Below, piece after piece: positions 31,817 to 39,972 of a stretch of DNA of 64,000 nt (position 1 is the first letter of the stretch; every line of letters begins with the position of its first letter). This DNA comes from Comamonas_C sp026954015 (GTDB taxonomy: Bacteria; Pseudomonadota; Gammaproteobacteria; Burkholderiales; Burkholderiaceae_C). Where the stretch lies: assembly GCA_035063785.1 (NCBI GenBank), contig JAPSFS010000002.1:1-64000 (forward strand), in the 5' to 3' direction. Under the pieces are notes generated by a model. The model made no database searches. It was not told the origin of the DNA and saw only the letters and a list, made by a program, of their open reading frames with translations. The translations under genes were made by a program, and so were the position numbers.

Positions 31817-34144
31817 ATGACAGACGCAGCGACCCCCATCACCACCCGCTTCGGCAGCGGCCGCGCCGTCGAGCGCCTGGAAGACGCCGCGCTGCTGCGG
31901 GGGCAGGGCCGCTACGCGGACGACCTGGGCGGGCCCGCGGATGGCTGGGCGGTGTTCGTGCGCTCGCCGCATGCGCACGCGCGCATCCGGGGCGTGGACG
32001 CCGCCGTCGCGCGGGCGCTGCCGGGCGTGCGCGGCATCTATGACGGTGCCGACCTGCGCGCCGCGGGCGTGCCGCCGATGCACATCGGTGCGCCGTTCAA
32101 GCGCGCCGACGGCAGCGCCTGCGCCACGCCCGAGCGTTATCCGCTGGCGGTGGACGCCGCGCGCTTCGTCGGCGAGGCGGTGGCGGTGGTGGTGGCCGAC
32201 ACGCTGCAGCAGGCGCGCGATGCCGCCGAGGCGGTCGAGGTCGACTACGAGGAACTGCCCGCCGTGCCCACGCTGGAGGTGGCGCTGCAGGCGCGGGCAG
32301 CCGTGACGCCCCAGGCCCCCGACAACATCGCCTGCGAGGCGCGCCACGGCGATGCGCCAGCGGCGCAGGCCGCGTTCGCGCGCGCGGCGCACGTGGTGGC
32401 GCTGGAACTCGTGCACCAGCGCGTGGCCGCGCTCACGCTGGAGCCGCGCAGCGTGCGCGCCGCCTGGGACGCGGCCGCGGGGCGGCTGGACATGCACATC
32501 TCGTCGCAAATGCCCACGGCGGTGCGTGAGAACGTCGCGCGCGCCATGGGCCTGGCCCCCGAGGCGGTGCGCGTGCGCGTGGGCGACGTGGGCGGGGGCT
32601 TTGGCATGAAGACCGGCTCGTACCCCGAGGATGCGGTGATCGGCTGGGCGGCCCGTGCCACGGGTGGCGCGGTGCGCTGGGCGGGCGAGCGCGGCGAGGA
32701 GTTCCTCTCGACCACGCACGGGCGCGACCTGCATGCGCATGCGGCACTGGCGCTCGATGCGGACGGGCGCATCCTTGCGCTGCGCGTGCATTCGGACGCC
32801 AACGTCGGCGCGTACGCGCTGGCGACGGGCGTCGCGATCCAGCTCCTGATCGGCCCCTGGGTGCAGACCAGCGTGTACGACGTGCCGGTGATCGACTTTC
32901 ACTTTCGCGCGGTGCTCACCAACCAGGCGCCCACGGGCGCCTACCGCGGCGCGGGCCGCCCCGAGGCGATCTTCAACATCGAGCGCCTCATGGACGAGGC
33001 CGCGCGCCAGACCGGCATCGACCGCGTGCTGCTGCGTCGGCGCAACTTCATCCGCCCCGAGCAGATGCCCTACACCAACCCGATGCGCCAGACCTACGAC
33101 ACCGGCCGCTTCGAGCACGTGATGGAGCAGGCGCTCGCGCTCGCCGACTGGAACGGCTTCGAGGCGCGCGCGGCGCAGTCGAAGGCGCGCGGGCTGTGGC
33201 GCGGCCTGGGCCTGGCCACCTTCCTCGAATGGACGGGCGGCAATGCGTTCGAAGAGCGCGTGACGGTGGACGTGCAGGCGGGCGGCGTGATCGAGGTCTA
33301 TTCGGCGGTGAACCAGATGGGGCAGGGCATTGCCACCTCGCTCGCGCAGCTCGTGGTGGACGTGTTCGGTGTGGCTATCGAGCAGGTGCGCGTGGTGCTG
33401 GGCGATACCGACCGCGGCAACGGCTTCGGCACCGCGGGCTCGCGCTCGCTCTTCACCGGCGGCTCGGCGATGGCCACGGGCAGCAGCGAGGCGCTGGCGC
33501 GCGCCCGCCGCCTGGCCGCGAGCGAGCTGGAGGTGGCCGAGCCCGACATCCGCTACGAGGCCGGGCGCTTCACCGTCGCCGGCACCGACCGCACCATAGG
33601 CCTGTTCGACCTGGCGGGCCGGCAGGCGGGCGGGCACATCCTCGTGGAGCACACGCACACCGTTGCCGGGCCCACCTGGCCCAACGGCGCGCACGTCTGC
33701 GAGGTGGAGATCGACCCGGCCACCTGCGTGGTGCAGCTCGTGGCCTACACCGGCGTGAACGACATCGGCCGCGTGGTGAACCCGCTCATCGTGCGTGGCC
33801 AGCTCGTGGGCGGCGCGGTGCAGGGCGCGGGGCAGGCGCTGATGGAGCGCCTCGTGTACGACGGCGACACGGGGCAGCTCGTAACCGGCAGCCTCATGGA
33901 CTACACCGCGCCGCGCGCGCAGGATTTTGCGGCGCACTTTTGCATGGAAATGGACGAAACCACGCCCTGCAAGAACAATCTGCTGGGCGTCAAGGGCGTG
34001 GGCGAGCTTGGCACCATAGGCGCCACGCCCTGCGTGGTCAACGCCATCGCCGACGCCCTTGCGCGCGCGGGGCGCGCGGATGCGGCGCCGCGCCTGCAGA
34101 TGCCTGTGACGGCCGCGCGCCTGTGGGAGCTGCTGCATGCGTGA
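31817..34144 (+). CDS. Xanthine dehydrogenase/CoxL-family molybdopterin-binding subunit (orphan)
   Basis: A 775-residue large subunit of a molybdenum hydroxylase. QAPTGAYRGAGRPEA is the form II active-site loop (AYRGAGR rather than the AYXCSFR of true CO dehydrogenase), and GVKGVGELGTIGATP has the catalytic Glu. The enzyme would hydroxylate an aldehyde or N-heterocycle in the cytoplasm. The usual FAD-binding and 2Fe-2S subunit genes are not adjacent; instead ispD overlaps its end by 8 bp. The ATG at 31817 is taken. The substrate is unknown. Confidence 0.85.
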   Translation: MTDAATPITTRFGSGRAVERLEDAALLRGQGRYADDLGGPADGWAVFVRSPHAHARIRGVDAAVARALPGVRGIYDGADLRAAGVPPMHIGAPFKRADGSACATPERYPLAVDAARFVGEAVAVVVADTLQQARDAAEAVEVDYEELPAVPTLEVALQARAAVTPQAPDNIACEARHGDAPAAQAAFARAAHVVALELVHQRVAALTLEPRSVRAAWDAAAGRLDMHISSQMPTAVRENVARAMGLAPEAVRVRVGDVGGGFGMKTGSYPEDAVIGWAARATGGAVRWAGERGEEFLSTTHGRDLHAHAALALDADGRILALRVHSDANVGAYALATGVAIQLLIGPWVQTSVYDVPVIDFHFRAVLTNQAPTGAYRGAGRPEAIFNIERLMDEAARQTGIDRVLLRRRNFIRPEQMPYTNPMRQTYDTGRFEHVMEQALALADWNGFEARAAQSKARGLWRGLGLATFLEWTGGNAFEERVTVDVQAGGVIEVYSAVNQMGQGIATSLAQLVVDVFGVAIEQVRVVLGDTDRGNGFGTAGSRSLFTGGSAMATGSSEALARARRLAASELEVAEPDIRYEAGRFTVAGTDRTIGLFDLAGRQAGGHILVEHTHTVAGPTWPNGAHVCEVEIDPATCVVQLVAYTGVNDIGRVVNPLIVRGQLVGGAVQGAGQALMERLVYDGDTGQLVTGSLMDYTAPRAQDFAAHFCMEMDETTPCKNNLLGVKGVGELGTIGATPCVVNAIADALARAGRADAAPRLQMPVTAARLWELLHA

Positions 34145-34832
34145 AGCGCCCCGCCTGCTGGCGCTGGTGCCGTGCGCGGGCAGCGGCCTGCGCGCGGGCG
34201 CGGCGCGGCCCAAGCAGTACGAGCGCGTGGCGGGCCGCATGCTGGTCGAGCACACGCTGGGGGCGCTGGCACGCGTCGCGCGCCTGACGCGCGTGCTCGT
34301 CGTCGTGGCGCCGGGCGAGCGCACGCTGGCTTCGGGCGACGGCTACGAGCTGGCCGACTGCGGCGGCGCCACGCGCGCCGAGAGCGTGTGCAACGGCCTT
34401 GCGCACCTGCTCGCCACGGGCGCGCACGCGCGGGACTGGGTGCTGGTGCACGACGCGGCGCGCTGCCTGGTCACGCCCGCGCTCGTCGATGCGCTGATCG
34501 ACGCCTGCCTGCCCGACGGCGTGGGCGGGCTGCTCGCGCTGCCGCTGCCCGACACGCTCAAGGCCGAGCAGGGCGGCCGTGTGCGCGCCACGCTCGCGCG
34601 CGAGGGCAAGTGGCTCGCGCAGACGCCGCAGATGTTTCGCCTGGGCGCGCTGCACGCGGCGCTGCAGTCGCATGCGGCCAGCGGCTTTGCGGGCATCACC
34701 GACGAGGCGAGCGCGATGGAGGCCTCGGGCCACGCGCCGCTGCTCGTGCGCGGCAGCAGGCACAATTTCAAGGTGACCTACCCCGAAGATTTTCAGCTCG
34801 CGGGCCAGTGGCTGGCCCGGCGCGCGCCATGA
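34137..34832 (+). CDS. ispD: 2-C-methyl-D-erythritol 4-phosphate cytidylyltransferase
   Basis: A 231-residue enzyme of the non-mevalonate isoprenoid pathway that couples methylerythritol phosphate to CTP. The nucleotide-binding N-terminus LVPCAGSGLRAGAARPKQY is diagnostic, VHDAARCLV and AQTPQMFR follow, and GSRHNFKVTYPEDF closes the active site. It overlaps the upstream molybdenum-hydroxylase gene by 8 bp and ispF by 4 bp, so translation is coupled through the cluster. Confidence 0.96.
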   Translation: MREAPRLLALVPCAGSGLRAGAARPKQYERVAGRMLVEHTLGALARVARLTRVLVVVAPGERTLASGDGYELADCGGATRAESVCNGLAHLLATGAHARDWVLVHDAARCLVTPALVDALIDACLPDGVGGLLALPLPDTLKAEQGGRVRATLAREGKWLAQTPQMFRLGALHAALQSHAASGFAGITDEASAMEASGHAPLLVRGSRHNFKVTYPEDFQLAGQWLARRAP

Positions 34833-35359
34833 CCGCGCCACCCGCACGGCCCGCATTGCCCGCGCTGCGCATCGGCGAAGGCTGGGACGTGCATGCGCTC
34901 GTGCCGGGGCGCAGGCTCGTGATCGGCGGTGTGCAGATTGCGCACAGCGCCGGCCTGCTCGGCCACTCGGACGCCGACGTGCTGCTGCACGCCATCACCG
35001 ACGCGCTGCTGGGCGCGGCGGCGCTGGGCGACATCGGCAGCCACTTTCCCGACACCGACGCGCGCTGGCACGGCGCCGATTCGCGCGTGCTGCTCGCCGA
35101 GGCCCTGCGCGCGGTGCGCGACGCGGGCTGGACGCTCGTGAACGTGGACACCACCGTCATCGCGCAGGCGCCGCGCCTGGCTGCGCACATCCCCGCCATG
35201 CGCGCCGGCATTGCCCAGGTGCTGGGGGTGGACGCCGCGCAGGTCAGCGTCAAGGCCAAGACCGCCGAGCGCCTCGGCCCCGTGGGGCAGGGCCTGGCCA
35301 TCGAGGCGCGCGCGGTCGCGCTGCTGGCCGGGGCAGGGCGGGTACATTCGCGCCCATGA
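34829..35359 (+). CDS. ispF: 2-C-methyl-D-erythritol 2,4-cyclodiphosphate synthase
   Basis: A 176-residue trimeric, zinc-dependent enzyme catalysing the fifth step of the methylerythritol pathway. GEGWDVHAL gives metal ligands Asp20 and His22. LGHSDADVLLHAITDALLGA supplies His54, and VKAKTAERLG is the C-terminal signature. ATGA overlap with ispD (34829-34832) and with the next gene (35356-35359) shows an operon. The N-terminal Pro/Ala-rich dozen residues are slightly longer than usual. Confidence 0.97.
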   Translation: MTAPPARPALPALRIGEGWDVHALVPGRRLVIGGVQIAHSAGLLGHSDADVLLHAITDALLGAAALGDIGSHFPDTDARWHGADSRVLLAEALRAVRDAGWTLVNVDTTVIAQAPRLAAHIPAMRAGIAQVLGVDAAQVSVKAKTAERLGPVGQGLAIEARAVALLAGAGRVHSRP

Positions 35360-35868
35360 ATGCACGCATGTGCCTGGGCCGGCACCTCGCGCTGCTGACG
35401 CTCGTGGGGGTGCTCAGCGCCTGCGCGCCGCTGCCGATGACCGCCGCCACCCCCTCCAACCCCGCCGCCGCGCAGGAACTCCAGGCCTTCCCCGCCACGC
35501 TCGCGGGCCATGCACGCTACGTGATCGAACTGCCCGCGCTCGCCGACGAGGCCGAGCACCAGATCGAGCTCATCGGCGGCAAGGCGATGACGGTGGACTG
35601 CAACGCGCACGGCATGGACGGGCGCTTTCAGGCGCGCGACGTGCCCGGCTGGGGCTACACCTACTGGGTGCTCAACAGCCGCGGCGAAGTGCGCTCCACC
35701 CTGATGATGTGCCCGCCCGGCAGCGCAAAGCCCGCGTTCGTGCAGGCCGAACCGCGCATGCTGCGCTACAACAGCAAGCTGCCCGTCGTCGTGTTCGTGC
35801 CCGAGGGCCTGCAATTGCGCTGGCGCGTCTGGAGCGCCGGTGCGCCGCGCGAGGCGCTCGCGCGTTGA
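35356..35868 (+). CDS. eco: Ecotin-like serine protease inhibitor, predicted lipoprotein
   Basis: A 170-residue ecotin homologue. Ecotin dimers block trypsin-fold proteases in the periplasm. Core matches are RYVIELPALADEAEHQIEL, GKAMTVDCN (Cys82), STLMMC (Cys119, forming the conserved disulfide), MLRYNSKLPVVVFVPEG and LRWRVW. By alignment the P1 reactive residue is Leu116, where E. coli ecotin has Met. Unlike E. coli ecotin, the N-terminus has a lipobox (LSAC, Cys23), so the protein is probably lipid-anchored. It overlaps ispF by 4 bp. Confidence 0.88.
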   Translation: MNARMCLGRHLALLTLVGVLSACAPLPMTAATPSNPAAAQELQAFPATLAGHARYVIELPALADEAEHQIELIGGKAMTVDCNAHGMDGRFQARDVPGWGYTYWVLNSRGEVRSTLMMCPPGSAKPAFVQAEPRMLRYNSKLPVVVFVPEGLQLRWRVWSAGAPREALAR

Positions 35869-35902
35869 TCCGCTTTCACCATCCCCACAGGAGTCTTGCC
35901 CG

Positions 35903-36502
35903 ATGTTTACCCGCCTGATGCAACGTGCCCTGCCGCTGCTGCTTGCGCTCTCGCTCACCGGCTGCGGCTACAACGACTTCCAGCAGCTCGACGAATCGAC
36001 CACGTCGGCCTGGAGCGAGGTGGTCAACCAGTACCAGCGCCGCGCCGACCTCATCGACAACCTCGTCGCCACCGTCAAGGGCGAGGCCAACTTCGAGCAG
36101 GAGACGCTCACCAAGGTGATAGCGGCGCGTGCCAAGGCCACGAGCATCCAGGTGACGCCCGAGCTGCTGAACAACCCGCAGGCGTTCCAGCAATTCCAGG
36201 CGGCGCAGGGCGAGCTCTCCAGCGCGCTCAGCCGCCTGATGGTGACGGTGGAGCGCTACCCCGACCTGAAGGCCAACAAGGCGTTTGCCGACCTGCGCGT
36301 GGCGCTGGAAGGCACCGAAAACCGCATCGCCGTGGCGCGCGGGCGCTACATCGACGCGGTCCAGGAGTACAACGTGCTGGTGCGCAGCTTCCCGACCAAC
36401 CTCACGGCCATGGTCTTCGGCTACGCGCCGAAGGCGAACTTCAGCGTGGCCAACGAGGCGCAGATCAGCCAGCCGCCCAAGGTGGATTTCGGCACGCGCT
36501 GA
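35903..36502 (+). CDS. lemA: LemA family lipoprotein
   Basis: A 199-residue LemA-family protein: an N-terminal anchor and a long antiparallel helical bundle. The signal carries a lipobox (LTGC, Cys21). VVNQYQRRADLIDNLVATVK and SRLMVTVERYPDLKAN are the conserved family blocks. The biological role of LemA is poorly known; it is commonly encoded next to TPM-domain proteins, as here. The start at 35903 follows AGGAG. It probably continues the isp-eco operon. Confidence 0.92.
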   Translation: MFTRLMQRALPLLLALSLTGCGYNDFQQLDESTTSAWSEVVNQYQRRADLIDNLVATVKGEANFEQETLTKVIAARAKATSIQVTPELLNNPQAFQQFQAAQGELSSALSRLMVTVERYPDLKANKAFADLRVALEGTENRIAVARGRYIDAVQEYNVLVRSFPTNLTAMVFGYAPKANFSVANEAQISQPPKVDFGTR

Positions 36503-36504
36503 TT

Positions 36505-36559
36505 TCATGAGCAAAATATGCCTCTAGCGCTTGCCAGTAAAGCGCTGGCAGCTCTCTTT
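36505..36559 (+). repeat. Interspersed repeat copy H, supplying a start codon and signal-peptide codons
   Basis: TCATGAGCAAAATATGCCTC, then AGCGCTTGCCAGTAAAGCGC and TGGCAGCTCTCTT. It begins two bases past the lemA stop codon and includes the ATG of the TPM-domain gene, encoding its first residues MPLALASKALAALF. Confidence 0.75.
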
Positions 36560-37423
36560 GCAGTAGCGCTGCTGCTGGGTGCGGCGCACGCGCAGGGCAT
36601 GCTGCCGGTGCCCCCGCTCACCGGCCACGTGATCGACCAGACCGCGACGCTGAGCGCCGCCCAGGCGGCGGCGCTGGAAGGCGACCTGGCGGCGCTGGAG
36701 CGCGAGAAGGGCACGCAGGTGGTGGTGCTCATCGTGCCCAGCACCGCGCCCGAGGACATCTTCGGCTACGCCAACCGCGTCGGCAACACGTGGAAGATCG
36801 GCCGCCGGGACGTGGGCGACGGGCTCATGATCGTCGTCGCCAAGGACGACCGGCGCGTGCGCATCGAGGTGGCCAAGACGCTCGAAGGCGCGGTGCCCGA
36901 CCTGGCGGCCAAGGCCATCATCGACGACGTGATCACGCCCGCGTTTCGCCGTGGCGACTACGCCGCGGGCCTCTCGGGCGCGGTGGCGCAGATCGCGGCG
37001 CGCGTGCGCGGCGAGCCGCTGCCGCCTGTGCCGGCGAGCCGCCCCGCGCGCAACGCCGGCCCGCCCGTGGACTTGACGGATGTGATCGTGCTCGTGGCCT
37101 TCCTCGTGCCGGTCGCGAGCGCGCTCTTGCGCGGCATCTTCGGGCGCAAGCTCGGCGCCATCGTGCTGGGAGCGGGTGCGGGCGTGGGGGCGTTCTGGCT
37201 GGGGCTGGGGGTGCTGCTTGCGGTGCTCGTGGCGCTGGGGGCGTTCGTGTTCGCGCTGATCGGCGGCGCGATCGGCCCGGGGCTGCCGCGCGGCGGCGGC
37301 TGGGGCGGTGGGGGCTTCGGAGGCGGCGGCTTCGGTTCGGGGGGCGGCTCGGGCGGTGGGGGCGGCTTCAGCTCGGGTGGCGGGGGCAATTTCGGCGGCG
37401 GCGGCGCGAGCGGGAGCTGGTGA
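36518..37423 (+). CDS. TPM-domain membrane protein, YgcG family
   Basis: A 301-residue protein with a signal peptide (cleavage near AHA, residue 25), a periplasmic TPM domain (about 35-165, including GHVIDQTATLSAAQ and VGNTWKIGRRDVGDGLMIVV), two membrane helices (about 185-255), and a Gly/Ser-rich tail of some 45 residues. TPM proteins are linked to photosystem repair in plants and to membrane functions in bacteria, often beside LemA. The start codon and the first 14 or so residues lie in repeat copy H, so the signal peptide is repeat-derived. No clear SD precedes the ATG. Confidence 0.88.
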   Translation: MPLALASKALAALFAVALLLGAAHAQGMLPVPPLTGHVIDQTATLSAAQAAALEGDLAALEREKGTQVVVLIVPSTAPEDIFGYANRVGNTWKIGRRDVGDGLMIVVAKDDRRVRIEVAKTLEGAVPDLAAKAIIDDVITPAFRRGDYAAGLSGAVAQIAARVRGEPLPPVPASRPARNAGPPVDLTDVIVLVAFLVPVASALLRGIFGRKLGAIVLGAGAGVGAFWLGLGVLLAVLVALGAFVFALIGGAIGPGLPRGGGWGGGGFGGGGFGSGGGSGGGGGFSSGGGGNFGGGGASGSW

Positions 37424-37962
37424 TGGTAGGCACGCATCTGCTGCGCCTGTGGCGCCACCGCTGGATCGACGAACACGCCGTGCGCCGCGTGCTGCCCGCC
37501 GACATGCTCGAGCGCCTGCGCGCGCGTGTGGCGGCGAGCGAGCAGCGCCACACCGGCCAGGTGCGCCTGTGCATCGAGGGCGGCCTGCCGCTGAGCTACC
37601 TCTGGCGCGCGCTGCATGGCCGGGTGCCGCTTGCGCGCATCGTGCGCGAGCGCGCGCTGATGATGTTCTCCAAGCTCGGCGTCTGGGATACCGAGCGCAA
37701 CAACGGCGTGCTCATCTACCTGTTGATGGCTGAGCGCGCCATCGAGCTCGTCGCCGACCGCGGCATCGCGCGCGCCGTCGAGCCCGCGCTGTGGGACGCG
37801 CAGGTGCGGCGCCTGGGCGAGCACCTGCGCGCGGGCTGCTTCGAGGATGGGCTCACGCAGGCGCTGGAGGAGGTGTCGGCGGTGCTCGTCGCGCACTTTC
37901 CGCGCGACAGCGCGGCTGCCGGTGCGGACAACGAGCTGCCCGACGAACCCGTGGTGCTCTGA
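37423..37962 (+). CDS. TPM-domain protein, second of a pair
   Basis: A 179-residue TPM-domain protein without signal peptide or membrane helix. RRVLPADMLERLRARVAASE begins the domain, RERALMMFSKLGVWDTERNN and GVLIYLLMAERAIELVADRG are the conserved core. It overlaps the preceding TPM gene by one base (TGATG), so the two are translationally coupled. The longer partner is membrane-bound and this one appears cytosolic. The function is unknown beyond the association with LemA. Confidence 0.85.
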   Translation: MVGTHLLRLWRHRWIDEHAVRRVLPADMLERLRARVAASEQRHTGQVRLCIEGGLPLSYLWRALHGRVPLARIVRERALMMFSKLGVWDTERNNGVLIYLLMAERAIELVADRGIARAVEPALWDAQVRRLGEHLRAGCFEDGLTQALEEVSAVLVAHFPRDSAAAGADNELPDEPVVL

Positions 37963-38065
37963 TACGGTTTCGCCTTCAAACGTATAACTGCGTTGGTTCG
38001 CCTTGCCGTGCTACAGCACTGTCTGCGGCTTCCCGCCTTGTTCTACGCTTGAATGCAAAACCGTA
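37963..38065. repeat. Inverted-repeat element between convergent genes
   Basis: Two 21-bp arms, TACGGTTTCGCCTTCAAACG(T) at 37963-37983 and ACGCTTGAATGCAAAACCGT(A) at 38045-38065, pair at 17 of 21 positions around a 61-bp centre. They fill the gap between the second TPM gene and the flavin reductase gene. The element may act as a terminator for both or be a small mobile palindrome. It is unrelated to the roughly 50-bp repeat. Confidence 0.6.
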
Positions 38066-38083
38066 TGAAGAGCTGGTTGGGGC

Positions 38084-38779
38084 TCAGTAGCCCTCGAACT
38101 CCTCGGTGCGCAGGTTGTCCTCGTCCGCGCCCGCCTGCAGGGCGAGTTCGCGCATCTGCGCGATGGTCGCCTTGGGGCCCGAGAGGTAGAACAGCGCATC
38201 CGCCGCGCGCGCCACGTGCTCGCGGATCGTGGCTGGGCCGAGCCGGCCCTGCGCGCCGGTGAACACCGGCACGTAGTGGAAGTTCGGATTGCGCGCGGCA
38301 AGCTGCTGCAGCTCGTCGTGGTAGGCCGCGTGCGCCGCATCCGCGTTGGCGTAGACCAGCGTGATCTGGTGCGGCGCCTTCTCGTGCGTTGCCTGCGCGA
38401 TGATGCCGCGCACCGGCGTGATGCCGATGCCGCTGGTGACGAACACCGCGGGCACTGCTGCGTTCTGGTGCAGCGTGAAGCTGCCCCAGAGCGCCAGCAG
38501 CCCCACCACCGTGCCGTCGGGCACCTGGGCCGCCGCCTGCTTGAAGGCGCTGGGGCGCATCAGCGTCGCCATGCGCAGCGTGTCCTCGAACGGCGCGCTC
38601 ACGAACGAGAAGCCGTGCTTGTTGTTGGCGTCGGTCAGGCCGCTCGAGGCGGGCAGCACCATGTCGCCGAACTGTCCCGCGCGGTACTCGAAGCCCTGCG
38701 GCTTTTCGAGCGTGAATTCCATCATCTGCGTGGCCACCTCGCGCTTGTGCAGCAGCCGTACGTCGTAGCGGGTCACCAT
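38084..38779 (-). CDS. FAD-dependent ferredoxin-NADP reductase-like oxidoreductase
   Basis: A 231-residue flavoprotein with an N-terminal FAD-binding barrel (YRAGQFGDMVLPASSG, then HGFSFVSAP, where RxxS is usual) and a C-terminal NAD(P)-binding half (FVTSGIGITPVRGIIAQ and FYLSGPKATIAQMREL). It lacks any fused iron-sulfur domain, so it must pass electrons to a separate carrier. The start at 38779 follows GGAGG. It lies 17 bp after the ADP-ribosylglycohydrolase-like gene, forming a two-gene unit of unclear purpose. Confidence 0.82.
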   Translation of the reverse strand: MVTRYDVRLLHKREVATQMMEFTLEKPQGFEYRAGQFGDMVLPASSGLTDANNKHGFSFVSAPFEDTLRMATLMRPSAFKQAAAQVPDGTVVGLLALWGSFTLHQNAAVPAVFVTSGIGITPVRGIIAQATHEKAPHQITLVYANADAAHAAYHDELQQLAARNPNFHYVPVFTGAQGRLGPATIREHVARAADALFYLSGPKATIAQMRELALQAGADEDNLRTEEFEGY

Positions 38780-38796
38780 GGCGTTGCCTCCTGTCG

Positions 38797-39876
38797 TTAC
38801 CGTGCGGCCTGCGCCGCGATCGTGCGCGCAAGCGCGAGCCGCTCCTCGTGTCGGTCCAGCCCCCGCACGAAGCGCTCGGGGATGCCGCCGAGCCCCACCA
38901 TCGCGCCCACGAGCGCGCCGGTGAGCATGGCGCGCGCCTGGTTCTGCCCGCCGCCGTTCACCGCGTGCAGCACGGCAGCTTCGTAGTCGCCGCTGAAGCG
39001 CGCCGCGAGGTGGTAGGCCGCGGGGAACTGGTGGTAGACCGCGCACGGCATGCCGTACACCTGCGAGACCTTCCACGCGGGCTCGATGCGCACCGCCGGG
39101 TCGAGCGCCGCGCCCGCGATGTAGCCCATGCCGATCAGCGCATCGGGCGACGGGAACTGGCCCGCGTGGCGTGGCCGTTCGGGGCCGTCTGCTACCCCGT
39201 CCTCGTCCGCCTTGGTGACGCTGTGAAACGGCAGCGTGCCGTCGCGCACGTGCGCCATGAGCTTGCCCGTGATCGCGCCGTCGAAGGTCTCGCCCTGCAC
39301 CAGCAGGCCGAGCGCAAGGCAGTAGGCCGTGGTCATGGCGCCGACCACGCCGTCCTTTTGCGTGAGCGCGGTGTTGCTGCTCACGTCGCGCGCCAGCGCG
39401 CGCAGGTCGCGCGCATTGCGTACCGCGATCGCCAGCGTGCGCTCGGCGGCTTCCGTGTCGTCGGCCCAGCCGCTCACCTCGCCCCAGGGTTTGCCTAGCT
39501 TGACGCGCAGCCGCCAGGTTCCGCGGATCGACTGGCTGGTGTAGCCGCCCGGGCCGTTGTTGGGCGTGCCGTCGATCAGCGGAAAGAAGTCGCGGTCCAG
39601 CCGCTGGCAGAAGTCCGCCTCGTCGTAGGCGCCGCGCTCGGCGAGCGAGCGCATGGTCAGCTCCAGCAGCAGCCCCGCCTGCGATGACTCGCCGGCCTTC
39701 AGCCCCTCGTGGTAGCGCCCCGGCCGGGGCGTGGTGTAGTCGCTGATCCACGCGCCATGCGCCGCGCGCAGTTCATCGAGGTTGTAGTACCAGTGCGGGC
39801 CCACCGCGAGTGCTTCGCCGATGAGCGCGCCCATCAGCGCGCCCGTGGCCCGGTCTTCGAATTGCTTGTCCGCCAT
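38797..39876 (-). CDS. ADP-ribosylglycohydrolase-fold protein lacking metal-site residues
   Basis: A 359-residue protein of the ADP-ribosylglycohydrolase (ARH/DraG) family by its overall pattern: RATGALMGALIGEALAVG at the N-terminus and GIPERFVRGL near the end. The two metal-binding motifs are lost. Where TDDTxMALAL is expected it has GESSQAGLLLEL (from residue 62), and where GGDTDT is expected it has GGGQNQ (308-313). Hydrolase activity by the known mechanism is therefore unlikely; it may bind ADP-ribose or a nucleotide, or do something new. It is co-oriented with a flavin reductase gene 17 bp downstream. Confidence 0.8.
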   Translation of the reverse strand: MADKQFEDRATGALMGALIGEALAVGPHWYYNLDELRAAHGAWISDYTTPRPGRYHEGLKAGESSQAGLLLELTMRSLAERGAYDEADFCQRLDRDFFPLIDGTPNNGPGGYTSQSIRGTWRLRVKLGKPWGEVSGWADDTEAAERTLAIAVRNARDLRALARDVSSNTALTQKDGVVGAMTTAYCLALGLLVQGETFDGAITGKLMAHVRDGTLPFHSVTKADEDGVADGPERPRHAGQFPSPDALIGMGYIAGAALDPAVRIEPAWKVSQVYGMPCAVYHQFPAAYHLAARFSGDYEAAVLHAVNGGGQNQARAMLTGALVGAMVGLGGIPERFVRGLDRHEERLALARTIAAQAAR

Positions 39877-39972
39877 GCGTTACCTCCATCGAGCAGCGCA
39901 CAGCGTAGCAAGTTGCGCAGGCACATGCCTGCGCGGCGCGCGAAGGCTGCGACGCCAGCGTCGGTACACGCG

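Noticed and set aside
37290..37420. Tandem GGC-rich units that might be a repeat array
   Set aside because: They are the Gly/Ser-rich C-terminal tail of the TPM-domain protein, which is typical of the family.
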